From Mesostigma viride (taxonomy: Eukaryota; Streptophyta; Mesostigmatophyceae; Mesostigmatales; Mesostigmataceae), in NCBI GenBank assembly GCA_009746045.1, contig RPFO01000065.1, forward strand, positions 7,045,143 through 7,109,142: a stretch of 64,000 nucleotides of DNA. The letters are read 5' to 3'. Position 1 is the stretch's first letter; every line of letters begins with the position of its first letter. A program made the translations under genes and the position numbers. Positions 37,702-50,700 of this stretch are shown here, one piece after another. The notes beneath the pieces were generated by a model. That model saw only the letters and a list, made by a program, of their open reading frames with translations. It searched no databases and had not been told where the DNA came from.

Positions 37702-40700
37702 ATGGACCCACCAACCCCAGAACCCATTCTGGTTCGACTTCATCGCCTGAAGGAGGCTGTTGAAACATCCAGGACGGGCAGCCTGACTAACTTCGACAAT
37801 GTCAGTGCCTTTTGGGTTCTGTTCAATGCGGTGGTGGTCATCCTCATTCGGAAAACGGTACGTCCTCGATTAGCCTGCCCGGCAGCGCAATGCTGCGCTA
37901 CTTCATCGCTGGAAAAAATTAGAGCATTCCGGTGTTTCCGCGTGCATTTCTCTTCCTTCCCTGTGTTGAGCCCGCTCGACGCGGCCCGGCTTGACACCAC
38001 CCTGTACCTGCTATTTCACATAGAACCACGCTCGCATGACTATGTTTGACGTGGCACGAAACCGCTGTCCCACGCTGGACCCGCCCCTGCGCGCGCCCAG
38101 GGTTTCCTGTGCCTGGAAGTGGGCGGCGTGCAGGCCCGTAACGCCAAGAGCATCCTCATCAAGTACATCCTCGACATTTCACTCGTCATCCTCGTGTGGA
38201 TGCTCATCGGCTACCCCATCGCGTTCGGGGGCGGGGAGGAGGCGCGCGCGTTTGTGGGCGGGGGTGACTGGCCGTTTGGGGGCATGCAGCACGACTCGTA
38301 TGCGGCCTGGTTCTGGCACCTGGGGTTTGCCGCGATGGCGACATCGATCGTGAGCGGTGAGTGTGATGTCAATCTAAGTGAGGTGTGCCATATGGCAGTA
38401 GATAATGCGCCGCAATGACGAACGTCAACCGTGGACAGTGGGCATCATAAAGCGCGGTGAGGCATGCCGGATGGCACTAGGTAGCTAGCCACGATGGCCA
38501 TGTCCACCATGGGCTGTGAGAATTTGAGCTGGCACGGCGTGGCAGTGCCTTATTCGCCGCAATCGCCAGTATGAATCGTAATCAGGGAGCAGGTGGGTGC
38601 GGCAATGGCAGGCATATGGAGTGGTCAGAATCCAATGTTATAGGGCTGATGTATGATACTGGTGTATCTATGAATGTTATACGTCGTTCCCATGTTATAG
38701 GACTGACACTTGGATGCTGCGCTCTTTTGGGATGGCAGGTGTCACATCCCAAGACCCCATGCCCATGCCGGGTGCCTGGTTGCATGGCGTCGCATGTCGA
38801 AGATGTCCCACCCAGGTTACAAATGGCCGCATCATGGGGGCCCTGCCCACGTTAACCTAGCAAAATAGATGTGTGGGATTTTTGCATTGTTCGTCATGAC
38901 CAGCACCGATCATCACGTCATGAACATCACTTGTCCGCGAGGATCTGTGCCCCATTACCCAACCCAACTCAAACCAAACCAAACCAAACCAAACCAAACC
39001 AAACCAAACCAAACCAAACCAAACCAAACCAAACCAACCCAACCCCACCCGACCCGACCCGACCCGACCCGACCACAATCACGTCATTACCAACAACAAG
39101 CACCCGACAGCAAACGCCTCGCTTGACCCCATGAAGACAATCATACTCGTAATAACAAACAAATAGCAAATCAAATCATATCATCCTCATAATAATAACA
39201 AATAATCATGCTAATAATAACAAATAAGCATCCTCAAAATAAGCACAAAATCACACTCGTAATACTAACAAACCATCATTCTTATACTCACACTCGCACC
39301 AAACAGGTAGCCTGGCGGAGCGTTGCACGCTGCGCGCCTACCTGCTCACCAGCGCGAGCGTCGTGGGCGTGATCTACCCGTGCGCGGCGCACTGGGTCTG
39401 GTCCCAGTCCGCCTGGCTCTCACGCGATGACTCGCTCGGCCTCCAAGGCAGCCACCCAAGTGACGACGGCAGCACCAACCATGGGTCCGAGCTCGCGTTT
39501 CACGATTTCGGGGGCTCGGCCGTCGTCCACGTGTGCGCGGGGTCGGTGGCCTTGGTCGGCGCGGCCCTGCTCGGCCCACGATTGGCCCGCTTCCGACCCA
39601 CGGGGGAACGCCGCCAGGGGGGCCGCCGGTGGCACATCCGGGGGCATAACCTTGTCACGTCTGCCCTCGGCCTCTTCCTGATCTGGCTCACCTGGTACGG
39701 CTTTAATGCTGGCACCGCGTGCTCTTCGGGGGTCGAGTCCCTCCTCCTCCCGCTCTATGACATCCAACCCCCGCCCGCCCCCGCCCCCGCGAGCAATACC
39801 GGAAAAGGCATCGACGTCACACCGGCCAACCCGATGCACCAGCTGTACTTCTACGGGGTGAGCCACCCAGGGAAGTGCGCGGGCAGGTCGGGCGCGACGC
39901 GCGTCGTCATCAACACGTCAGTCGCGGCCTGCGCCGGCGGGATCGCGGTTCTGTTGGCGACAGCATTCCTCCAGTCCCTCCCCTGGCTCCGTCGTGGCCT
40001 CGCGGCGCGCCTCGCTCCCCCGTCGCTGAGGAGATTCCTGCGAGTGGGCGGCCTGGGGGGAGGGGGGGGGGCGGCCAGAGGACCCCGCAGCTGGACGACC
40101 GAGACTCGCTGCTGCATCCGTCACTTGGAAAGACAGGTGGCGGCAGCAAGCGCGCCGATTGGTTCACGCTGGATCTGTTCCCGGTCCTGAACGGTGTCCT
40201 GGGGGGTCTCGTTGCGGTCAGCGCAGGGGTTGATCGCTACTCCCCTTGGTCCTCTGCGGTCGTGGGGGCCATCGGGGCGGTGGCGTACATGGCGATGAGC
40301 GCGCTGCTGCTGAAGTTGCGGGTGGACGACCCACTGGATGCGGTGGGGGTCCACCTGGGGGGGGGCGCGTGGGGCACGATCGCGGTGGGGCTGTTCCAGT
40401 CGGGCGTGATGGATGGCAACGTGCATCAGCTGGGGTACCAACTGGTAGGTGTCGTGGTCGCTATAGTATAAAGTGTCTGTTGGGTAGTAAGTGGGTTGGG
40501 CGACGCTCATTGGTACGTATCTCTGTGGATGTTATGTCAGTACTCTGTGGCATGAATACATCCTTTCGTGCCTCCGTTGTGTTGCCAATCTGACTGCTGT
40601 GGTCTATCGTCCGCTCAATGTCACATCTCTAAATTGTGAAAGTTTGCCATTGTAGGGTGGGGATGCTCCTTCCTGTGCTCTCGCTGTGAAGATTTTTTAC

Positions 40701-41197
40701 ATTACACCAAGTTTTGGGTATTGGCATGGACCCGTATCGGCTATAAGATGGTGACACCCATCAGCTGGGGGTGCCAGGTGGCAGCTCTCTCTGTGGAGTC
40801 TTCATTGTACCTGTATGGGCGTGTACTAGTACACAGCTACCATAGCCATACCTAGTAGCTATAGGACAGTGACACCCACTGGCTTGGGTACCACGTGGTA
40901 GGATATCCCGTCTGTCTCTTCACTTTCTCAATGTGCGTGTGTGAGCAAAAGAGGAAAAAGCAAGATAGCAGTATTGATAAAATCAAGCATACTCCAAGTG
41001 AAACTAGCTCTGCCCACCAGTTACACCTGCCAGCTAACAGGAACAACCCCTTGAAAACTGCCTGCCACTGCCACTGCCGGCCACCCCAACCCCCCACCCC
41101 CACCCAAACATTTCCCCCCCACAAGACCCATCTCTTCACACCACCAACACCAACACCACCAACAACAACAACAACAAGAACACGCACGCACACACAA

Positions 41198-41255
<58 letters not shown>

Positions 41256-44200
41256 AAAACAACATCGAAACCCTTCTCCCAAACCCTCCCCCACCCACCC
41301 CACCAGCTGGGCCTTGTCACCATCGCGGCATGGGCGGCCACGCTCGCCCTTCTCCTCCTCGGCACCCTCCGCGTGACCCGCAACCTCCGCGTCTCCTTTG
41401 TCGCCGAGCAGTGCGGCCTCGACCTTCTCTTCCACAAGGGGCCCGCCTACCCGGAGTTCCTCGTCGAGAAGCTCAGGGATCTTCATGTGCCGGAGGGTTC
41501 CCAGGTGACGGTTCTCGCGCTCATGGTTGACGGCGACCGCGGCCTATTTTTCGCCGACCCGCTCGTCTACGAGTCCTCCATGGACACGCTCAAGTCCATC
41601 CTCGCGGGGCTGGTTAAGGCGTTCAACGTTGTGGACCTCAAGCCGTGCCGAGCGGGGATCATCGGGGTCGGCGTCACGGGGGGGGGCCAGGGGGAACGCG
41701 CCGCGGATGGCAGCATTGAGTTGGAGGGCGGCGACGACGAGGAGTGGCTGGGACTGCTCGCGTTCGATCGGCAGGAGCATGCACTCCATTTCTGCTACGT
41801 GCTCATGGCATCGATGTTGAGGCAGGACTGGGACCCAGAGCTGAACGAGATGCCTGCGGCCGCGCGCGTCATGGTGGGTTTTATTTTTTTTTTTTTTTGG
41901 GGGGGGGGCCTTGAGAGGGAAGGGGGGGGGGGGGGGGAGGAGCACGTCGTGGTGGTTTTTGTGGGGGGGCGGAGAGGGGTGATGTCCTGAGGGGGGAGGG
42001 CGGGTGAAAGCGCGTCATGGTGGGTGTTTGGGGGGGTGGGGACAGCCTGATTGTGGGTGTTGGGGGCCAGGGGGCGGGTCTTGAGAGGGGTTTGTTCGGG
42101 AGAGAGGGGTTTAAGAGGGGGGGTCTTCAGAGGGGCTTGTTGGGGAGAGAGGGGTTTAAGAGGGGGGGTCTTGAGAGGGGCTTGTTGGGGAGAGAGGTGT
42201 GCGGTCTGAAAACTAGATTGCGTTGCAACAAAGGGGGGATGCCTCGTCGCAGGAGGTGATTTTGCCTGTCTCACGTGAGTGTTTTGGGGGGCCTGCGCCC
42301 CCCAATATATGGTCCATGCTTCCAACCTGAAGAGAACGCAGGCAGTTCATAGTGGAGGGGGTGTGGTTTTGGTGGGTGTATTGCTGCACATGCTTTGGGT
42401 GAGCGCTCCCTCGTGTAAAGTTCTTTGGATGATGCGACTCGCAATCTCTAGCAATTCTCCGCAACAGTGCTACGGTTAGCTGGTATGCGTTTCTGGCGTG
42501 CATTCCTTAGTCATACATTCACGGTCTTATGGGAGCGCTTTGCTGGGCAAAACGGTCACCATCATTTGAGTGCGCGTGCATACTTGAGTGCACGGTCACA
42601 TCCTAAAGCGCTGGCTTGGCTGACGAACAAAAATAACGATGACGGTTGCTATTGGAATTTGCTGACAAGCACGGATGTAATCACCTTTGTTCACACATAC
42701 ACACACACCAAAAACATTTTACCTTCCCACCCCATTTCTTCACTTCACGCAGGACGCGATGGGCGATGTCCTCTACAATGGCCTGCGGCTAAAAATAGGC
42801 ATGGACACGGGTGACGTGGGCGACATGCTGCACAAGGCCATGTCACACAATGCGGATGACGCAAGGGCCAACGCCAAGGGAAGCCGGCGCGTCTCGCTAG
42901 GCTCTTCGCAGTACCCCCGCCAGCAGCAGCACCCGGTGGTGGCGTGGGACGTGTATGACCTGCCGGTACGTTTACTAGAGGGCTAGACCCTGCGCCCTGA
43001 ACCTGATGGTGGCGTGGGATGTGTATGACCTGCCGGTACGTCTAGAGGGCTAGACCCTGCGCCCTGAACCTGATGGTGGAGTGGGATGTGTATGACCTGC
43101 CGGTACGTTTACTAGAGGGCTAGACCCTACGCCCTGAACCTGATGGTGGCGTGGGATGTGTATGACCTGCCGGTACGTTTACTAGAGGGCTAGACCCTAC
43201 GCCCTGAACCTGATGGTGGCGTGGGATGTGTATGACCTGCCGGTACGTTTACTAGAGGGCTAGACCCTACGCCCTGAACCTGATGGTGGCGTGGGACGTG
43301 TATGACCTGCCGGTACGTCTAGAGGGCTAGACCCTACGCCCTGAACCTGATGGTGGCGTGGGACGTGTATGACCTGCCGGTACGTTTACTAGAGGGCTAG
43401 ACCCTGCGCCCTGAACCTGATGGTGGCGTGGGACGTGTATGACCTGCCGGTACGTTTACTAGAGGGCTAGACCCTACGCCCTGAACCTGATGGTGGCGTG
43501 GGATGTGTATGACCTGCCAGTATGCGCACGAACAGGTTAGGGGAACCGCCCCTTTGTCCAGTATGTGGGCTTGCCAGTGTTCGCACGAACAGGTTAGGGG
43601 GACTGCCCCTTTGCCCAGTATGTGCGCTTGCCGGTACGTGCACGAACAGGTTAGGGGGACCGCCCCTTTGCCCAGTATGTGCGCTTCCCAGTATGCGCAC
43701 GAACAGGTTAGGGGGACCGCCCCTTTGCCCAGTATGTGCGCTTGCCGGTACGCGCACGAACAGGTTAGGGGAACCGCCCCTATGCCCAGTATGTGCGCTT
43801 CCCAGTATGCGCACGAACAGGTTAGGGGGACCGCCCCTTTGCCCAGTATGTGCGCTTGCCGGTACGCGCACGAACAGGTTAGGGGAACCGCCCCTATGCC
43901 CAGTATGTGCGCAAGGGGTCGAGGGAAGATCCCCCACGGCTCACCCCGGGCCCTTGATTTTGTTGCAATAGAGGGGCCCTTGATCTGTTACAATAGACGG
44001 GCCCTTGATCTGGTACAATAGACGAGCCCTTGATTTGTTACAGAAGACGGGCCCTTGATTTGTTACAACAGCTACAGTAGGCGGCCAGCCTTACGCCCGG
44101 TTGATATTGAAAGAGAAGGTGGGATGAAACGCGAGATCCTTTTTCCTGTTAAGCTTGTTCTGCTGTTGTGCCTTATTATCTCCAGTAGCGAAGGCGTCTG

Positions 44201-47200
44201 AGGCTGTTGTCATGGTACTGCTGTGGATCGAGCCTACTCTTGGGAGTGGAGGGGGGTATATGGGGGCGTGCTTGGGGTTGTTGGTTGGGAGGGCGAGGGT
44301 GCATGGGAGAAGAGCATCATGGTGCCTGCTGATGCTGATAGCATCAACCTACCTAGGAATGGCTTACCTCCAAAGTACTATCTTAACGGTGATTATGGCA
44401 CCGCAGGCAGGCGCTCCCGTCTTCACTTGTGACCGGAACGGCTTTCCATAAAGTTATAGTTATATTGCCATTAACCAAAATCTACCTGGCACTCCCCTCT
44501 TGACTTTACTTGATAAGATTGACTCTCCCGCGCACATTAATTTGGATGCCTAACATCCACACATCTCACATGCACTCGACACCCATGGTCCCCCCCTCCT
44601 CCCCAACCCCCTTTCCCCTCCCTCCCTTCCCCCAACCCCCTTTCTCCTCCCCCTGCCCCCCCCGCTGCCCCCCACCATCACCCCCAGGTGGTCCAACGTG
44701 CGCTATCCCTCTGCGAATGCGTGCCCGAGGGGCCCGGCCTCTACGCGTCCGACTCTGCTATACTTGGGGTGGCCGGCAACGCCGAGATGCCCTTCAAGCT
44801 CTACCACCACGGCGAGCACGAGCACCTGCGGCTGGCCGACCAGAGACGCCCCACCACTACATCCGCCCATACCAAGAGTACCGCCGCCAGTGCCGCCAGG
44901 AAAAACCGTCCGACGGGCCCGTATGGCGGCAGCAAGCCATGGGGCGGGCGGGGCGGGCGTGACGGAAATAGCAGCGACATGGAATCAGACGGCGCGCACG
45001 CCGCGCTCGCTCGCGCGATAGCTCGCGTCACAGGTGTCGACCCTCCCCTGGGCCGGTCAGCCCACCGGAGGGCCGTCGTGTACAGGCTGGGCTTGGGGCC
45101 CGATGGTGGGGCGGGGCCCTCTAATTCCGCCACCCGCCGGCATGCCGGGGCGGGTGATGGCGGGGGGGGCAGGGACAGCCACCTCTACGGCCCACCCTCG
45201 AAGCGCTACGATAGATCCAGCTCCCATCCTATCAGCTCTATCACTTCCGGGAAGTCCTTGGCTTCCGTGACCTCTACCGGCCGTGACTGTGCGGCGGAGT
45301 CGGGTACCGGGAGCAACGGCGGCGCGCCAGGTGGCGGCAGCGGGAGCAGCGGCGGCGGCAGCGGCAGCCTGCCAAGTGGCGCCAGCGGGAGAGACGCCGT
45401 GCTCGACCCAGCAAGTGGCGGCGTGTCCGCCGATGCCTCCGCGGCGGCGGCGGCAAACCAGACGCGGATCCTCCAGGTGGTCTTCCCGCAACTGCCCCCT
45501 GCCCCCGTGCTGCGGCCGATTCACACAAGGCCACTCTCTCCCTCGATCCTGGACGCGCCCGGTTTCATTCGCAAGGCGCTCTCCCGTGCCGAAGCGGGCG
45601 ATAGCGAGGGGGACTTTGCCGACGATGTTGACCGTACGATTGACGGCGGCGGTCTATCGATCCACGGTGACGATGGAGGGTCCCGCGAGCTTGCCCGAGG
45701 CCATGATGATGGGAATGCCCTCTCGACGCCTTCCCGCGGCTCCCACCTTGGTGGGCCTGCGAGGGCCAGGGAAGACAGCAATGGCGGCAGTGACGCGCGC
45801 TGGGCTATGGCAGGGAGGAGAGTGTGTTCTGCCGCACGCCACGCTTGGGGTGTGCTCGCACGCTGCCGCGCAGCCGTGTGGGCTCCACGCGTCGACAACG
45901 AGGGCAGGTACCAGGTATCCAGCTGGACAGGCCTTGGGGACCCTGGGGGGAGCGCGAGAGGAGGACAGGTGGGAGGAGGAGGAGGGGCGGGGGAGGGCGG
46001 CGGCGACCGTCCTTGGGGGGAATCGGGCGGAGGCACCCGGGGCGGTGACGGAGCATATCCATCACATGGGCGTTCGAACTCGCTCGGCCACGAGTATGGG
46101 AGTGTCAGTGGTGGCCAAGCAGGCATTGGAGTTGGGGCGTCCAGCGGGTTCGGTCGCTCGCTGTCCGGCGATCCGTGGCACCTGGGGGCGAACGTCGGGG
46201 ATGACTTGCTGTCCGGTGTGCCCAAGGAGGACCCCGCCGACTTCCTCACGTTTGCATCGACGTCCGTCGACGGCCTGAGCGCGCTCATGGCGTGGAACGA
46301 GCCGCTCACGAGGGCCTCGCTCGCGCTGGCGACCGGCACCATGCGCCGCCGGCTGGCCGAGCACGGCGGTTATGGGTGCCTCGAGAACGGGCAGGGCGGT
46401 TTCCTGATCGCGTTCCCGAGCGTCTGCTCCGCGCTGGCGTGGGCTGCCGACGTCCAGCTGGACCTGCTCTCGCTGCCCTGGGACCCGGCACTGCTGGCGC
46501 ACCCAGACGCGCAGCCGGTCGACATGCCTCGATCCTCAAGCAGCGGCGGGCATCCGGGGTGTGCCACCCCACGCATGGGGCCATCGACATCAGGGACGTG
46601 GGGGGGTTGGGGCGTGGCCACGCCTCGGCCCGCTGCCAACCCTAGTAGTGCGGGGGTTGGAAACGCAGCCCTAAACCCTCGTAGTTGGGGGGAAAGTGGG
46701 AACTCTGCCCCCAACGGGGGAGTTGGAAATTATGCCCCTGGGGGGGGGAGTGGGAACAGTCAGCCCATGGGGGTGATATCGACACACCCACTCACACCAT
46801 CGGGGCCCAATGTCGGCGCGAGCAGTGCCCAGGATGCGCCTGCTTCGATGGCCCAAACGCCCGACAACGCTGGGCCGGGCAGAGGGGCCGCGATCCTCAG
46901 CTCGATTGTGGAGATTGCCACCCCCGTCAATGTGAGCCCTGCCACCCCCAGGGCTGGGAACCCAGCGGTCACAGGGGCAGGGGCAGCGTCCACACCGGGA
47001 CCGACCCCACCAGGTGCATCCTCGAGTGGCCCAGGGAGCACACCGACGGTGTCTCCCCCCGGGGTGCCCCCTCCTCCGGTGTTGTTACTGCAGGGTCTTC
47101 GCGTGGGCATCGGCGTCCACAGCGGGAGGCTCGCGCAGAACGACGTGTGGGCGCACCCGGCGACGGGACGCGCGGTCTACAGCGGGGTGACGGTGAAGGA

Positions 47201-48278
47201 AGTCAGCGAGCTGCGCCGGTGGGCGTTCTGTGCGCAGATTCTGGTCAGCGGAATGGCAGTCCGGGTGCTGACGCTCGAGGTTGCCCAAGAGGAGGCAGCG
47301 GAGGCAGCCGCGGGGAGGGGGAGGGCGCAGGCAGCGGCCGCGGCCGCGGCGGCGGCTTTTACTGCCGCGAACGTCAGGGCAACATCTCTGGGGGGGACCC
47401 CTTTGGCCTTGTCCCGAGCGCACTCGGCGAAGAACGCGGGCAACATGGCCTCATCATCATCTCCCAGGTTCGCCCCATACCCCAATGACTCGAAATCCCT
47501 GGGGGTAATGGGGAGTGGGGACCCTGGGACCAGGCCTCTGGGGGCTTTCTCACTGCCCCATCACCCTCGTCCATCCCACCTCGATCCTCACTCGCAGTCA
47601 TGTACATCCCCCTGGGCACCCGGCCCAATGGAGGAGGCGGTCAGCGGAATGGCCGTGCTGCGGGCTTATGATGGCCTACTGTTTGGGGAATGGGACAAGC
47701 ACATGCCGGGCCACGATGCGTACTATAGCGGTCACTATGCCGCCGGGCAGCCACACGGGGGCCACCCCAACCCTCAGGGTCCCGGGGGGCCCAGCTCCCT
47801 GGGCTCTGCGGCCGCGGCGTCGCTCCGGATGCTGGGCGGCGGGTCGGGCCGCGGTGGGTTTGCGGCGATCAGCGGGCTGAATCAGCCCTTTTTGTCGTCG
47901 TCATCGGCGATGGGGTCTCTGGCATCCGCGACTCGGTTCGTGTTCGAGTACCTGCCCGCCCCACTGCTGCTCCGTCGGGCCTACTGGCCGCTGCTCCGGC
48001 AGGAACGGCTGATCCGGCTCAACCTGGGGCTGGTCCCCTCGGGCGACTGGAGTGCCGAGTTTGGGCAGTGGGGGCTGCTGGGGGGGATGGGCGGCGGGGG
48101 TGGCGGCAGCACAGCGGGGGGCTTGTATATGACCGGGACTGATTGGACCCCCGGGGAACAGGTCGACGGCAGTACGCGCAGCAGCCAGTATCTAAGGGCC
48201 CCGTGCACCTTGGCGGAGCTGCTTCACTTCACCGGCGACAGCAGTGGGGGTGGGGGGGCGGGGGATTGGGCAGCTTAG
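37702..48278 (+). CDS. Amt/Mep/Rh-type ammonium transporter fused to two degenerate class III nucleotidyl-cyclase domains
   Basis: Proposed exons 37702-37857, 38101-38356, 39307-40444, 41307-41873, 42753-42965, 44688-48278, about 1,973 residues. Exon 3 needs one extra base in the G runs at 40055-40071. Residues about 25-568 are an Amt channel: TGFLCLEVGGVQARNA, VSGSLAER, YPCAAHWVWS, DFGGSAVVHV (pore Asp and first His), WYGFNAGTA, INTSVAACAG, DDPLDAVGVH (second His) and the terminal GLDLLFHKGPAYPEF. Cyclase domain 1 (about 575-835) is split over exons 4-6: VTVLALMVDGD, LRLKIGMDTG, VVQRALSLC, GLYASDSA. A Ser/Gly-rich linker of about 450 residues follows, then cyclase domain 2 (about 1290-1640): LTFASTSVDGLSAL, GGFLIAFPSV, LRVGIGVHSG, QILVSGMAV. 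The usual metal Asp is Met in domain 1 and Ser in domain 2, so catalysis is doubtful. Presumed topology: transporter in a membrane, cyclase pair in the cytosol. Introns repeat their own splice boundaries. Confidence 0.85.
38968..39070. repeat. (AACCA)n pentamer repeat
   Basis: About fourteen AACCA units grading into CCGAC units, in intron 2 of the Amt-cyclase gene. Confidence 0.95.
42930..43520. repeat. 66-70-bp tandem array copying the end of Amt-cyclase exon 5 with its donor
   Basis: The exon end GTGTATGACCTGCCG and the donor GTACGT at 42966 are followed by eight more copies, at about 43035, 43101, 43171, 43241, 43311, 43377, 43447 and a last altered one at 43517. Coding bases for VAWDVYDLP are preserved in each. 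Confidence 0.93.
43512..43915. repeat. Second tandem array, unit about 59 bp (GCGCACGAACAGGTTAGGGG..)
   Basis: Seven units beginning where the previous array ends, joined by a hybrid unit CTGCCAGTATGCGCACG. A third short array (GGGCCCTTGAT..TACAATAGAC, about 25 bp, five units) follows at 43947-44070. Confidence 0.92.
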
Positions 48279-50385
48279 GGAGCTTTGGATCGTATCGGGG
48301 ACAGATGCTGGCGCACGGGGGACGTCGAGGGACAACTGGTTGAAGGCAGCCCCTTTAGCTTTGCAACTGGTTGAAGGCTACCAGTTTGTAAGGCAACCCA
48401 AATACGGTGGTTCCGCTTTGGGGGGGGGCGAGGGAAGCGTCGTTTGATGGCCTGATGGGGGTGCATGGCTTGAGGGTGGCTGGTGCCATCGCAGGGAAGA
48501 GGGGAAAGCAACAGCCAGAGTAAAAGGCCGGGGAGAAGTGGCTGGAGAGGGAAGGTTGGGGAGGGAAAGCTGGAGAGATGATGCCCAGGCGGGAAGGGTC
48601 TGAAGATCCAGGAACTATGGCATTGGGGGATGAACACTCTGGCGTGTGGGGATGCAGGGGGAGGTCATATTTCGCAGCGGTCACGGCGGTGTGTCGCTTG
48701 TGCCTGCATGCAATGGCGTGCTCTACATGATGCCAAAATGGACGACCCTGCTGAATCTTGTTATATTCAGGGTGCGCTGTGAACAGCTTGGCAAGGGAGC
48801 CGCCTGACGTGTATTCGGGTTTTGGGTTAGGGTTTATGTATAGTAGCTACGCAAAGCGTTGCCTCATGGACATGGCTTTGCGAGGCGAGCCTACAAAGTG
48901 CCTGACTGATCCCGCCACCTCGAAGGGGAGCCCACGTGACGGACACCTCCCGAGACTGCCGACTGCCGAGCCTCCCTCCCCTGGGACCCTCTGCAAGGAG
49001 CCATGGTCGGGTCAGTTAGGCTAGTCGTGCCTACCAGGCATTGTATGCAGCAGCCAGACTCTGTGTTCCTATACATGTAGATCTACAGCATGATACGGAT
49101 GATTGAGGATGACAGCCAGGCTCTTTTTTCTTTCTTTTCTGGCAAAGCAACCCCAAAGGCGCGAAGCGATGAAGCTCGACATTGCTAGCATTCCTGACTG
49201 GCTTTGGTCTGGGCCCCAAATGATTACGGCTCCCTTGCCATGATCCCTTCCCCTCGCGAACCCTGGGTGCCCCTGTGATTGGCCGCTGTGGCATCCAGCG
49301 TCATCGCGTTGTTGCCTCGCTGGGTGGCCAACTGGCGATGGCTGGCTTCTGTTGTAGCCGTAGCTACAGTAGCCAGTGCCATGCTGATTGAGCCAGGGCG
49401 GGCTACCGGGATTCGTGAATTTACACATAGACTGCGTCATGTGAGCATAATCAATGGGATGGAAATGGGATGGTGGCGGGCTACCAGGATGGCCACCCCT
49501 GCCATGTGTCCTTGGCACGGCTCGGGGCGGTCGAGGGAATGTGGCGACTTGCCACCTCCAGGCTGGAATCGGTTGGAAAAGTGGAGAAGTTTGGAAGCGG
49601 AGGGTGGCGGGATGGTGGAAGATGTCCGGGGAAGAGGGCACAACGGGGGCATCCGTGGCTGCTTGATAGTGGCGTGTTTCTGGCTGGTTTTGATGGCGTT
49701 GTCTGCTAGGATCCGGGCGGGAGACCATGAGCGCCGCTTGCTGGCATTGCGGATTCTTTGCCCTTGCGGGCATTACGGATGGTATGCCCTTGCAGGTATT
49801 ACGAAGCGCTTGGCTGCTCGTTGGCAGCATCCTAAGTTCTGGGGGAGATTCAGGTGGGATGCTGCTTCAAATAGCAACATTTGCCGGGACTCAGCGGGGA
49901 CCGTGCGTCATGGCATTGCCACTGAGTTGTTGGGTGGTAAATGTTGGGGGGTGTATCACTGTTTGCTGGCCGCTGTAAATTTGATGGCTGTCCTTGATGG
50001 TGAATTGTATATAGCCGTGCTTGCACTATATTACATTCCACGTGTGGGCGGTGCAAGTTATGACTTTATTTTCTTGTGTAGTTGGCCGATCATGCCAAAT
50101 GTGTGGCGTGGGGCCAAGCCTGTACATTGTGTGTTGATACGACAACCAACGTCGGCATTGGTTGTTGTATTCTAGGGCAAAGGGCCTGCTTGGTTTATCT
50201 GGATGCAGACGATAAGAATGAGGTCCAAAGTCCTGTAGTTTATGTTCACAGACTTGAGTTAGGGATGTAGGCTACACTGCTGCGCAAGACACCTGCACCA
50301 GCGGTCCCTGAAGGTCACTGTGCTTGTGCATATTCTCGCATATTGAATCATGGGCACTTTTCAATCACAAATCAGTAGCAAATAC

Positions 50386-50418
<33 letters not shown>

Positions 50419-50700
50419 GTGAAAATTGTGTGCATGGCGGAAGCATTTTTTACATTGGGCTTGATTTATGCTTTCCATGTTTAGTATTTGTAAAAGGTTT
50501 GTAAATCGGTAGAATTTGTTGATCAATATGCATGAGCTGTTTGCCTCATTGATAAGAGCTTGAGCCTTGCATGAGATTGATAACGTCTAGCATTTCTCAT
50601 TTTAAAGCATTGGGTCTTAATTCAGAATATTCACGTAGTACTCTGGGGGTCTACAGTATGAAGCGACCCAAGTACGTAACACCCAAAGGCCAAAACGCCC
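48279..50700. other. Region downstream of the Amt-cyclase gene
   Basis: Contains the 3' untranslated region of the Amt-cyclase gene and intergenic sequence. The open frames here (for example 49279-50175 plus) show no recognisable domain, and no splice-supported gene was found. A (TTA)n microsatellite lies at 50386-50418. Confidence 0.45.

Noticed and set aside
43467-44021. Frames encoding repeated CAYAHEQVRGTAPLPSM-type units
   Set aside because: They are products of the 59-bp intronic array between Amt-cyclase exons 5 and 6.
45283-46342. Long overlapping frames on both strands within 44700-48280
   Set aside because: They are shadows of the GC-rich linker of the Amt-cyclase gene; only the frame starting at 44688 joins the upstream exons and contains cyclase motifs.
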